Assembly (NCBI GenBank): GCA_964651495.1
Contig: CAZYWP010000067.1
Coordinates: 1 to 16,272, forward strand
Source of the DNA: CAZNVB01 sp964651495
Lineage (GTDB): Bacteria; Acidobacteriota; Aminicenantia; Aminicenantales; UBA8522
Direction of reading: 5' to 3'
Length of the DNA stretch: 16,272 nt
Position numbers and translations under genes: made by a program. The notes beneath the pieces are model-generated. The model was given only the letters and a program-made list of their open reading frames with translations, ran no database searches and was not told the DNA's origin. Shown here in pieces: positions 1-6,716 of the stretch; within the stretch, counting starts at the first letter, position 1, and the number at the start of each line of letters is the position of its first letter.

Positions 1-20
1 GGATAGAAAATCAGGGCATA

Positions 21-49
21 AATTTAACACAGTGTTCAATTTCTGTCAA
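21..49 (-). promoter_or_regulatory. Predicted sigma-70 promoter firing leftward, with a palindromic operator-like site
   Basis: Read on the minus strand, a perfect TTGACA (49-44) is followed by a 17-nt spacer and TAAATT (26-21, four of six consensus bases). Transcription would start near position 14 and run off the left edge, so the target gene is not visible. An 11-bp palindrome, AACACAGTGTT (26-36), lies in the spacer next to the -10 box. It extends with one mismatched pair to 23-39. That is a usual place for a repressor site, but the regulator is unknown. The promoter is seen in sequence; its function is inferred. Confidence 0.4.
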
Positions 50-88
50 ATGAACGCGAATCTGGGATTGCACCTCTATTTACGTGAT

Positions 89-214
89 GGGGGCGGGTCC
101 TGTCGCGGTTCACCCCCGGCGCCCTTGCGGTCCATCGTGTTGGCTCCAAAGCTGGAGACCGGGGCATCCAACGCTCGGGCCGGCGGGGGGCCCCCGAACC
201 ACGCCACCCTCCCC
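89..214. other. GC-rich segment with rod-like folding potential; candidate structured RNA or intergenic repeat
   Basis: This stretch is far more GC-rich than its flanks and has no convincing reading frame. Complementary blocks are nested in order: GGTTC 107-111 with GAACC 196-200; a C-run 113-117 with a G-run 186-190; GGTCC 129-133 with GGGCC 177-181; GTGTTGG 137-143 with CCAACGC 168-174; and an apical CTCCA 144-148 with TGGAG 153-157. A weaker outer pairing of 89-97 with about 203-214 could close the rod. A T-rich patch follows at 215-220. The SRP RNA apical motif (GGAAG plus AGCAG) is absent and I cannot match 6S RNA, tmRNA or RNase P. Part of it recurs inverted at the right edge of the window. 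The transcribed strand is uncertain; plus is slightly favoured by the AT-rich DNA upstream. Confidence 0.35.
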
Positions 215-289
215 TTCTTTTGGCCTTGGTCTACCGCGAATTTGGAGGTGCTTCCGGAATTTGGGCGAAGGCATGCTCCCGTGGTTGTC

Positions 290-318
290 TTGACAGAAGT
301 CATCCTTTCTTCTACTTT
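290..318 (+). promoter_or_regulatory. Predicted sigma-70 promoter of the tRNA-Val gene
   Basis: A perfect TTGACA (290-295) is followed by a 17-nt spacer and TACTTT (313-318, three of six, keeping the key T1, A2 and T6). Transcription would begin around 325, some 17 nt before the mature tRNA 5' end, giving a short leader for RNase P to remove. Position and spacing make it the natural tRNA promoter. Confidence 0.55.
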
Positions 319-341
319 AAGGATGCATCTGACCGAGATCA

Positions 342-413
342 GGGCGGTTAGCTCAGCGGTAGAGCATCGGTCTTACAAGCCGGGGGTCACTGGTTCGAAC
401 CCAGTACCGCCCA
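342..413 (+). tRNA. tRNA-Val (anticodon UAC)
   Basis: A complete 72-nt cloverleaf can be folded by hand. The acceptor stem is 342-348 with 406-412 (seven perfect pairs) and the discriminator is A413. The D stem is GCTC 351-354 with GAGC 362-365. The anticodon stem 367-371/379-383 closes the loop CTTACAA, with anticodon TAC at 374-376, which reads GUA and related valine codons. The T stem is 389-393/401-405 with the canonical loop TTCGAAC. CCA is not encoded, so it must be added after transcription. A damaged second copy of its 3' part lies 2,893 bp downstream, which makes this gene a likely integration site. Confidence 0.96.
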
Positions 414-430
414 TTGCCTTATTCTCACTT

Positions 431-504
431 TTTCCCCTGGTTTTTAACCTTTTCCCTGGTTTCTCGTTTTTAGCCTGAGTTAACTAAACTGAGCCGTTTT
501 TAGC
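431..504 (+). repeat. Cluster of short direct repeats just inside the left tRNA junction
   Basis: CGTTTTTAGC occurs at 465-474 and again at 495-504. Between them lie two CTGAG copies (475-479 and 489-493). Just upstream, TTTCCCCTGGTTT (431-443) is nearly repeated at 451-462 with one C fewer. The stretch is AT-rich compared with the operon. Short direct repeats next to an att core can be arm sites for a tyrosine recombinase or excisionase, but nothing here proves that. They could also serve the kinase promoter or the end of the tRNA transcript. Confidence 0.3.
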
Positions 505-517
505 GATTTTGTCCCCA

Positions 518-531
518 CCGTGTCCACACGG
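518..531 (+). repeat. Inverted repeat, potential hairpin
   Basis: CCGTGTCCACACGG forms a perfect inverted repeat (CCGTG, loop TCCA, CACGG) between the tRNA and the kinase promoter. It is not followed by a T-run, so an intrinsic terminator is unlikely. A protein-binding site or an att-related structure is possible. Confidence 0.3.
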
Positions 532-549
532 GGAGGGATCTGTTTTCAG

Positions 550-577
550 TTGACTCGCCTCCCCATTCCTTGATAAC
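550..577 (+). promoter_or_regulatory. Predicted promoter of the kinase gene
   Basis: TTGACT (550-555, five of six) is followed by 16 nt and GATAAC (572-577, four of six). Initiation near 584 would leave a leader of about 25 nt before the GTG start, containing the GAAGGGA ribosome-binding site. The match is fair, and no better one lies between the tRNA and the gene. Confidence 0.4.
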
Positions 578-609
578 CTTTAGCCACACCTTAATCGAAG
601 GGATCAGCA

Positions 610-3093
610 GTGGCCGTCAAGTGCCCAAAGTGTCAGTTTGAAAATCCAGACGATACCATTTATTGCGGGAAGTGTGCCGTGCCACTTGCCGACGCACGGG
701 AGATGGCCATCTCTAAGACAATAACCATCCAACAACCCACGAAATTCATATCTAAAGGAAACATTCTCGCCGGGAAATATAGGATACAGGAGCCGATAGG
801 GAAAGGGGGAATGGGAGTTGTCTATAAAGCTGAGGATATCAAGCTTGAGCGTACTGTAGCCCTTAAGTTTCTCCCCGCGGATTTGACCGAGGACCCTGAA
901 GCCCGGGAGCGCTTTGTCCGCGAGGCGAAGGCAGCCGCCGCTCTATCGCATCCTCATATCTGCACCATTTATGAAATCGGCGAAGAAGAGAATCAATATT
1001 TCATCGCCATGGAATGTATCGAGGGAGAGAGCCTGAAGCAGAAGATTCACAAGGGCCCGCTCGATCAAGTGGAAGCGCTGGATATTGTCATCCAGGTGGC
1101 CGAGGGATTAGAGGAAGCCCACAAAAAGAGGATTGCCCACCGGGATATAAAGCCTGGAAACATCATGGTGACAGATAAAGGCACGGCCAAGGTTATGGAT
1201 TTTGGCCTGGCCAAGGTTTTCGGCGCCTCGCTTATAACCAAGGAAGCTAAAACGATGGGAACGGTCGCCTACATGTCACCGGAGCAGGCGCAGGGCCAGA
1301 GCGTCGATCATCGGACAGACATCTGGTCGTTAGGCGTTGTCCTTTACGAAATGATCACAGGGCAACTTCCGTTTAAGGGCGAATACGAGCAGTCCATCAT
1401 TCATTCTATATTGAGCCATGAGCCTGAGCCGATCACAAAAACCCGGAAAGATCTGCCTTCAGGACTTGAGCAGGTCATCTATAAAGCCCTAGCAAAGAAC
1501 CCTTACAACCGCTACCAGAGTATGGAACACTTCCTGGGCGACTTGAAGGCGATCACTGAAGGCCTTAAGCCGCTGAGAGCAAAGGCGGGGCTGTTCCGGG
1601 GCAGAATCCTTGGTCTTAAAAAAATCTATGCTTATGCGGGGCTCGCCTGTATCGTTATTCTCGCTGTCCTGGCGATTCTGTTTTTGCCGCCCCGGGGCGG
1701 CGAAGCGATCGATTCCATCGCCGTGATGCCCTTGGAGAATCTCTCGGGCGATCCCGAGCAAGACAGCCTCGCCGAATCGATCCACGACGATTTGATCACC
1801 AATCTCGCCGGGCTCAGCAGCCTGAAGACCGTGACCGCCCGGAGAACGGTGATGCGCTTCAAGGGGAAGGATACGCCTCCGCAGCAGATCGCTCGGGACT
1901 TGCGTGTCAAGGCGCTGATGACGGGGGCGCTCAGACGCTCGGGGGACAGCGTGCGTGTCACGGCCCAGCTGATCAATCCGACGACCGGATCGCAGGTCTG
2001 GGCCCAAAGCTACGAGCGCGACATAGGCGACGTCATGGCGCTCGAAAACGAGATCGTGGCGGCCTTCGCCCGGGAAGCGAAGTTACAGCTTACCCCCCAG
2101 GAGAGAACACGCCTGGCAGGCGAGCGTAAGGTCAACCCCGAGGCCTACGTGGCCTATACCAAGGGCAGGTTCTACTTAAACAAACTCACGCCGGAAGGGT
2201 TAAAACTCGGTCTGGATTATATGCAGCAAGCCATCGACAAAGACCCTACGAATCCCTTGCCTTACGCGGCGCTAGCGCTCGGTTATTGCCGGATCGGACA
2301 TGGGGCCGACCCGCCACCGGATGCTTTCGAACGGGCCAAGGCGGCAGCGCTCAAGGCGCAGGAACTGGGCGGGTCCTTGGCCGAAACCGAGACGGCTTTA
2401 GGCCAAATCAAGCTCTTCGACGAATGGGACTGGGAAGGCGCCGGTCAGGCGTTCCAGCGCGCCATATCCCTCAACCCGAGTGAACCCGATTCACAGCGCA
2501 TGTATTCCTTTTATCTCCTGCTGAATGGGCGTACGGATGAAGCCATCGCGACGATGAAACGAGCCATCGAACTGGATCCGCTCGCACGGCTATTGACTTC
2601 GGACCTGGGATGGCTGTACTGGTCCGCAGGGCGATCTCAAGAAGCGATAGACGCCTACAGGCAGTCGCTTGAGCTAGATCCCGATTGGAATCAGGGCCTC
2701 GATGGGCTGGGAAATTTATATACGGAAAAGGGGATGTTCCAGGAGGCCGTTGCGGCCCATCAGAAGCTCGGCGCCGTCAGCCCTCGTTGGAGATGGGCTC
2801 TGGTGCGGACTTATGCGCTGGCCGGCCGAATGGATGAGGCGCGGAAAATGCTGGCTGAGTTCTTGGCACGGGAACCTAAGCCAATTGGCGCAGCGATTGA
2901 TGGCTGGCTTTTGCCCGGGGTTTATGCCGCCCTGGGGGAAAAGGATGAGGCCTTCCGATGGCTCGAGGCGGCTGTCAATGAACGCAATTCCTTTATCCCA
3001 TGGATGAGGCAGAATCCCTCTTATGCGCCCTTGCGCTCGGACCCCCGGTTCGAGGAACTGGCGCGCCGCATGAAGCTTCCGGAAGCAAAGTGA
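610..3093 (+). CDS. Membrane Ser/Thr protein kinase: zinc ribbon, kinase, TM helix, FlgO/TolB-like domain and TPR repeats
   Basis: This 827-residue protein probably senses a signal and phosphorylates Ser/Thr residues of unknown partners. Residues 5-22 form a zinc ribbon (C5, C8, C19, C22). The Hanks-type kinase domain (about 57-315) is complete: glycine loop G64-G69, K86, helix-C E105, HRD 177-179 with K181 and N184, DFG 197-199 and the SPE triad 223-225. It should be active. A hydrophobic helix at about 341-360 would place the rest outside the cytoplasm. Residues 369-500 match the domain beginning SIAVMPLENLSGDPEQ, found before TPRs in many adenylate-cyclase-like and kinase proteins. TPR units fill about 510-820. 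The GTG start is supported by GAAGGGA upstream. The first part of the gene is AT-richer than the second. It stands alone between two tRNA-derived repeats. The fold is certain; the ligand and targets are unknown. Confidence 0.93.
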   Translation: MAVKCPKCQFENPDDTIYCGKCAVPLADAREMAISKTITIQQPTKFISKGNILAGKYRIQEPIGKGGMGVVYKAEDIKLERTVALKFLPADLTEDPEARERFVREAKAAAALSHPHICTIYEIGEEENQYFIAMECIEGESLKQKIHKGPLDQVEALDIVIQVAEGLEEAHKKRIAHRDIKPGNIMVTDKGTAKVMDFGLAKVFGASLITKEAKTMGTVAYMSPEQAQGQSVDHRTDIWSLGVVLYEMITGQLPFKGEYEQSIIHSILSHEPEPITKTRKDLPSGLEQVIYKALAKNPYNRYQSMEHFLGDLKAITEGLKPLRAKAGLFRGRILGLKKIYAYAGLACIVILAVLAILFLPPRGGEAIDSIAVMPLENLSGDPEQDSLAESIHDDLITNLAGLSSLKTVTARRTVMRFKGKDTPPQQIARDLRVKALMTGALRRSGDSVRVTAQLINPTTGSQVWAQSYERDIGDVMALENEIVAAFAREAKLQLTPQERTRLAGERKVNPEAYVAYTKGRFYLNKLTPEGLKLGLDYMQQAIDKDPTNPLPYAALALGYCRIGHGADPPPDAFERAKAAALKAQELGGSLAETETALGQIKLFDEWDWEGAGQAFQRAISLNPSEPDSQRMYSFYLLLNGRTDEAIATMKRAIELDPLARLLTSDLGWLYWSAGRSQEAIDAYRQSLELDPDWNQGLDGLGNLYTEKGMFQEAVAAHQKLGAVSPRWRWALVRTYALAGRMDEARKMLAEFLAREPKPIGAAIDGWLLPGVYAALGEKDEAFRWLEAAVNERNSFIPWMRQNPSYAPLRSDPRFEELARRMKLPEAK

Positions 3094-3252
3094 TCAGTAC
3101 ATCCAACAGAGATATTGGAGGGAATTCCATCGAGCGTTACTAAAAATTCCTGTCCCTGTGGAACGACACCGACCCTGTATCCCCGAGCTTGAGGATGCCA
3201 GGAAGAGGCCAGGTAAGCTGAAGGGCAGGTAAATTTCTCGCTATCTGACTAA

Positions 3253-3306
3253 TAGAGCATCGGTCTTACAAGCCGGGGGTCACGGGTTCGAACCCAGTAC
3301 CGTCCA
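3253..3306 (+). pseudogene. Truncated tRNA-Val 3' fragment (putative attR)
   Basis: This matches tRNA-Val positions 360-413 from the end of the D loop to the discriminator base. The acceptor 5' strand and most of the D arm are missing; the preceding bases do not resemble a tRNA. Two substitutions are present. One (3284, T to G) breaks a T-stem pair, and the other (3303, C to T) would turn an acceptor G-C into G-U. The anticodon loop is unchanged. It cannot fold as a tRNA. The drift suggests relaxed selection after the fragment was separated from its 5' half. Confidence 0.85.
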
Positions 3307-3356
3307 TTGTCTCATTTCGTGGTATTCACCGGGCCACAATATTTTTTGCCCGATTA

Positions 3357-3385
3357 TTGACAATTGGAAATCCCCTTTATATACT
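3357..3385 (+). promoter_or_regulatory. Near-consensus sigma-70 promoter of the hydrogenase operon
   Basis: A perfect TTGACA (3357-3362), exactly 17 nt of spacer and TATACT (3380-3385, five of six) make this the strongest promoter in the window. Initiation near 3392 gives a leader of about 19 nt before ATG 3411. A TTG in frame with the first gene lies inside the -35 box, so translation cannot begin there from this promoter. The promoter starts about 50 bp after the tRNA fragment, so the putative element ends just before the operon's control region. Confidence 0.75.
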
Positions 3386-3410
3386 CACCCCTCATAATAA
3401 TTCTCTCATA

Positions 3411-4841
3411 ATGAGAACCGAACTTATAGTCCTTCTTACGATTTTCATCCCCGTCATTGGCTCTCTGACTATTCCCATCGCCGGCTGCATTTCCAGGTCC
3501 GTCCGTTCGGCCTGGTCCCTCATCCTGGGGGGCGCGACGGCCGTCCTCCCCCTGCTTCTCATCCCCCTGGCGCTCCGCGGCGGCGAAGAAGTTTTCCGCC
3601 ATCCCCTGGTCCTCGGGCTGGATTTCACGCTCATCGTCGACCCCCTCTCCATCTTCATGTCGATCGTCTCCTCGTTCGTCGGTTTCCTGATCATCCTCTA
3701 TTCGCTCGGCTACATCGCCCATGAAGAAAATCAGGACGAATATTACTTGATGGTGGTCCTCTTCATCGGCTCGATGATGGGGCTCGTCTATTCCTCGAAC
3801 CTCATCTTCATGTACCTGTTCTGGGAGATCATCGCCATCTGCTGCTGGCGCCTGATCGGGTTCTACCGCCTCAAAGACCACGTCCTGAAGGCGGACAAGG
3901 CTTTTCTGGTCACGTTTTTCGGCGCCGTGGTCATGCTCCTCGGTTTCGTCCAGGTTTACAGCAGCACCGGGACTTTCGACCTGGTGGACATGCGCGGAAC
4001 TCTGATTCCGGGGACCGCCGTCCTGATGATCCTCTTCGGCATGTTTTCCAAATCGGCTACAGTCCCGCTCCACACCTGGCTCCCGGACGCCGGCGTCGCG
4101 CCAACCACGGTGACCGCTCTGCTCCACGCGGCCGTGCTGGTCAAGATCGGCGTCTATGCCTACGCCCGCATATTCCTCTATGCGTTCGACATCCCTCCCG
4201 GGTGGAAAGAGGCGATTCCCTGGATCGCCGTCGTCTCCAGCTTGATTGCCGCCGGGGCGGCCACGGTGGAAAATGACTTCAAGAGGATCCTGGCCTACTC
4301 GACGGTCAGCCAGATCGGCTACATCTTCCTCGGGTTCAGCGTGGCCAATCCCGACGGCATTTCGGGATCCCTCCTTTTTATCCTGATGCACGGGCTGGCC
4401 AAGGCCGGCCTCTTCCTCTGCGCCGGGATCGTCATCCATGCCACCCATAAGCGGGACGTGCGCGAGATGGGCGGCCTGATCAAGACCATGCCCCTCACGG
4501 CCGTTTCTTTCCTCGTCTGCGCTTTCTCGGTGATCGGAATTCCGCCCTTCGGCGGGTTCTTCTCCAAGTTTCTGGTCATTGTCGGAACGGTCAAAGCGGA
4601 CGCGATCTGGGCGGCGGCCGTCGCCCTGTTCACGGCCGTGTTGACGATGTTCTATCTCCTGAAAGTGTTCAGCCAGGTGTTCCTGGGAGAAGCCAAGGAA
4701 CCGGCCCGCGAGGGCACGCCTTCGATGGTCTTCGTCGTTGTCCTTCTGGCGGCGCTCTCCCTCCTGGCGGGGATTTTCGTCGCCTATCCCATGAAGCTGG
4801 CTGATGTCGCTACAGCCGGCATCAGTTGGTGGCTCAAATGA
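3411..4841 (+). CDS. Antiporter-like membrane subunit 1 of the group 4 hydrogenase (NuoM/MrpD/HyfF-like)
   Basis: This 476-residue protein has about 14 membrane helices and belongs to the proton-conducting family shared by complex I and Mrp antiporters. The expected pump residues are present: E139 in the FWE motif of helix 5, K214 (MFSKSATVPLHTWLPDAG), K245 in the next helix (LVKIGVYAY) and K386 near helix 12 (PPFGGFFSKF). It would move H+ or Na+ across the cytoplasmic membrane, driven by the hydrogenase. I chose ATG 3411 because the longer in-frame TTG at 3357 is part of the promoter's -35 box and the extra 18 residues are not helix-forming. No clear Shine-Dalgarno precedes it, which is odd for the first gene. 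It overlaps the next gene by ATGA. Confidence 0.93.
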   Translation: MRTELIVLLTIFIPVIGSLTIPIAGCISRSVRSAWSLILGGATAVLPLLLIPLALRGGEEVFRHPLVLGLDFTLIVDPLSIFMSIVSSFVGFLIILYSLGYIAHEENQDEYYLMVVLFIGSMMGLVYSSNLIFMYLFWEIIAICCWRLIGFYRLKDHVLKADKAFLVTFFGAVVMLLGFVQVYSSTGTFDLVDMRGTLIPGTAVLMILFGMFSKSATVPLHTWLPDAGVAPTTVTALLHAAVLVKIGVYAYARIFLYAFDIPPGWKEAIPWIAVVSSLIAAGAATVENDFKRILAYSTVSQIGYIFLGFSVANPDGISGSLLFILMHGLAKAGLFLCAGIVIHATHKRDVREMGGLIKTMPLTAVSFLVCAFSVIGIPPFGGFFSKFLVIVGTVKADAIWAAAVALFTAVLTMFYLLKVFSQVFLGEAKEPAREGTPSMVFVVVLLAALSLLAGIFVAYPMKLADVATAGISWWLK

Positions 4842-6706
4842 CGCCCGAAATGCTGTTGGTCCCGATCCTGCTTCCCGTCGCCATCGCTCTCATCGCCATC
4901 CTCATCCCTTCCCGGGTCAGATACGTCCGTGAGGTCATCTCGGTCCTTGCCTCCGCGGTCATCCTCTACCTCGGGTATGCTTTCTTTACCGTCAAAGACC
5001 TGGCCTGGAAAGTGTCCTGGCTGGGCCGGGGCGTCGATTTCGACCTCCGGCTCTATCATTTCAGCGCCTTCATCCTGCTCGGGCTGGCCGGGTTCCTGTT
5101 CCTTATCGCCCTCTATTCTTCCGTCAAAATGAAAAACAGCCCGCGCCAGCGGGAATACTACGCCTATGTTTTCCTGACGGCCGCCTTCGCCAACGGCGCG
5201 GTCCTGTCCAATAACTTCGTGCCCCTCATTTTCTTCTGGGAAGGCCTGCTTCTTACCCTTTACGGCCTGATCACGATCGGCGGCAAGAAGGACTCGAACC
5301 GGACGGCGGTCAAGAGCTTCATCCTCGGCGGGTTCTGCGATTTCGCGATGATCCTGGGGGTCGCCATCCTGTGGAAGATCAGCGGGACGTTGACTCTGTC
5401 GGAGATTTCGGTGAAACCGGAAGGCCTGGCCGCCGTGAGTTTTATCCTGATGATGATCGGCGCCATCGGCAAGGCCGGCGCCATGCCGTTCCACACCTGG
5501 ATTCCCGACGCCGCAGTCGATGCCCCCGTCTCGGTCATGGCCTTCATCCCGGCCGCCCTGGAAAAGCTCCTGGGCATTTATTTTCTCGCCCGCATCACCC
5601 TGGATTTCTTCCCTCTGGAAAAAAACAGCACTCTGGCCATCGTCCTGATGACCATCGGCGCGGCGACGATCGTCCTGGCCGTCTTCATGGCCCTCATCCA
5701 GAAAGACTTCAAGCGCCTGCTGTCCTACCACGCGGTCAGCCAGGTCGGGTACATGATCCTCGGCATCGGCACGGCCATCCCCATCGGCATCGCCGGCGGC
5801 ATCTTCCACATGATCAACCACGCCATGTACAAGTGCGGGCTGTTCCTGAGCTCCGGCTCGGTGGAGCACCGCTGCGGGACAACCGAGCTCAAGAAACTGG
5901 GCGGGCTGCGCCAGGACATGCCGCTGACGGCCTTCGGGTTCACCGTCTGCGCCCTGGCCATCTCCGGCGTCTGGCCCCTCAACGGGTTTGTCTCCAAGGA
6001 GATGGTTTTCCACGGGGCGGTCGAGACCGGGTACATCGTTTTTGCCATCGCCGCCTGGGTCGGCGCGATCCTGACGTTCGCCTCCTTCCTCAAGGCCGGC
6101 CACTCCGTCTTCCTGGGCCCCCGGACCCAGGACGTGCCCAAAGTCAAAGAGAGCGAGAGCCCGGTGTTCATCCCGATTCTCATCCTCGCCGCTCTGTGCA
6201 TCCTGTTCGGCGTTTACAATAAGCTTCCCCTAAAGGGATTTATCGAGCCGATCCTAAAGGGGCATGTCGAGGAAGGCGGGCATCTCGACTTCTCGGCTCA
6301 TGCCCTGGCCCTTTTCAACCCGATCGCCATGATCTCCGTGGGTTGCCTAATCATTGCCCTTCTGCTCCACCTTTACGGCTGGAGGAAAGCCGGCCAAAAG
6401 GCCTATCTCGCCTCCGAGCCGGTTCACAAGTTCCCGCTGCTCAAGCAAATCTATGACCTGGCCGAGGCCAGGGTTTTCGATATCTATGAACAGGGCATCA
6501 AATTCCTGCGCTGGCTGTCGGCGGTCCTCTTCAAGTTGATCGACCGGCCGATCGACGCCGTGTATGAGCGGGGCGTCACCGCCGTGGGACGGGCCTTCGC
6601 CGGCCTTCTGCAGGCCGCTCATAACGGTTACTACGCAAACTACCTGGCCTGGTCGATCGGCGGCCTTCTGGCCATCGCCGGGATTATCAGTCTGCTCTTG
6701 AAATAG
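4838..6706 (+). CDS. Antiporter-like membrane subunit 2, NuoL-type with C-terminal lateral-helix extension
   Basis: This 622-residue protein is the longest of the three pumps. It carries E135 (FFWEGLLL), K212 (AIGKAGAMPFHTWIPDA), K243 (LEKLLGIYFLARI) and K387 (PLNGFVSKE), the charged residues used for ion transfer in the family. Beyond the 14-helix core it has about 130 more residues, including an amphipathic stretch (roughly 525-590) and a final helix after a HNGYYANYLAW motif. This resembles the NuoL lateral helix and closing transmembrane segment, so it should be the distal pump that clamps the membrane arm. ATG 4838 overlaps the previous stop as ATGA, implying translational coupling. An in-frame TTG 12 nt upstream is less likely. 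Confidence 0.93.
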   Translation: MTPEMLLVPILLPVAIALIAILIPSRVRYVREVISVLASAVILYLGYAFFTVKDLAWKVSWLGRGVDFDLRLYHFSAFILLGLAGFLFLIALYSSVKMKNSPRQREYYAYVFLTAAFANGAVLSNNFVPLIFFWEGLLLTLYGLITIGGKKDSNRTAVKSFILGGFCDFAMILGVAILWKISGTLTLSEISVKPEGLAAVSFILMMIGAIGKAGAMPFHTWIPDAAVDAPVSVMAFIPAALEKLLGIYFLARITLDFFPLEKNSTLAIVLMTIGAATIVLAVFMALIQKDFKRLLSYHAVSQVGYMILGIGTAIPIGIAGGIFHMINHAMYKCGLFLSSGSVEHRCGTTELKKLGGLRQDMPLTAFGFTVCALAISGVWPLNGFVSKEMVFHGAVETGYIVFAIAAWVGAILTFASFLKAGHSVFLGPRTQDVPKVKESESPVFIPILILAALCILFGVYNKLPLKGFIEPILKGHVEEGGHLDFSAHALALFNPIAMISVGCLIIALLLHLYGWRKAGQKAYLASEPVHKFPLLKQIYDLAEARVFDIYEQGIKFLRWLSAVLFKLIDRPIDAVYERGVTAVGRAFAGLLQAAHNGYYANYLAWSIGGLLAIAGIISLLLK

Positions 6707-6716
6707 AGGAGGAGAG

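Larger units (their letters stand above)
360..3306 (+). mobile_element. Possible tRNA-integrated element (or relic) carrying the Ser/Thr kinase
   Basis: The segment from T360 of the tRNA gene to A413 (54 nt) is repeated directly at 3253-3306 with 52 of 54 bases identical. Partial similarity continues about 10 nt beyond the tRNA end. An intact tRNA at one end and a detached 3' fragment at the other is the standard footprint of site-specific integration into a tRNA 3' end (attL/attR). The repeat unit would be 2,893 bp. Only the kinase gene and short non-coding flanks lie inside. There is no integrase or excisionase, so this would be a deletion remnant or a passenger moved in trans. A tRNA duplication followed by decay of one copy is the main alternative. 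Confidence 0.4.

Noticed and set aside
89..214. Bacterial SRP RNA (ffs)
   Set aside because: Some phrases recall SRP RNA ends, and the rod shape fits, but the conserved apical GGAAG and AGCAG elements are absent on both strands.
32..478. 148-residue open frame covering the tRNA region
   Set aside because: It runs through the tRNA gene and the GC-rich rod, has low-complexity composition and no recognisable domain, and the real tRNA explains the sequence.
3253..3306. A second functional tRNA-Val
   Set aside because: The 5' acceptor strand and most of the D arm are missing, and a T-stem pair is broken. It cannot form a cloverleaf.
3354..4448. Long minus-strand open frame (364 residues) opposite the first pump gene
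   Set aside because: The product is Asp/Glu/Gly/His-rich, as expected from the antisense of a hydrophobic GC-rich gene. The plus strand encodes a full antiporter-family protein with its catalytic residues.
4784..6103. Long minus-strand open frame (439 residues) opposite the second pump gene
   Set aside because: Same antisense artefact: a highly charged, repetitive translation with no domain, fully covered by a conserved membrane subunit.
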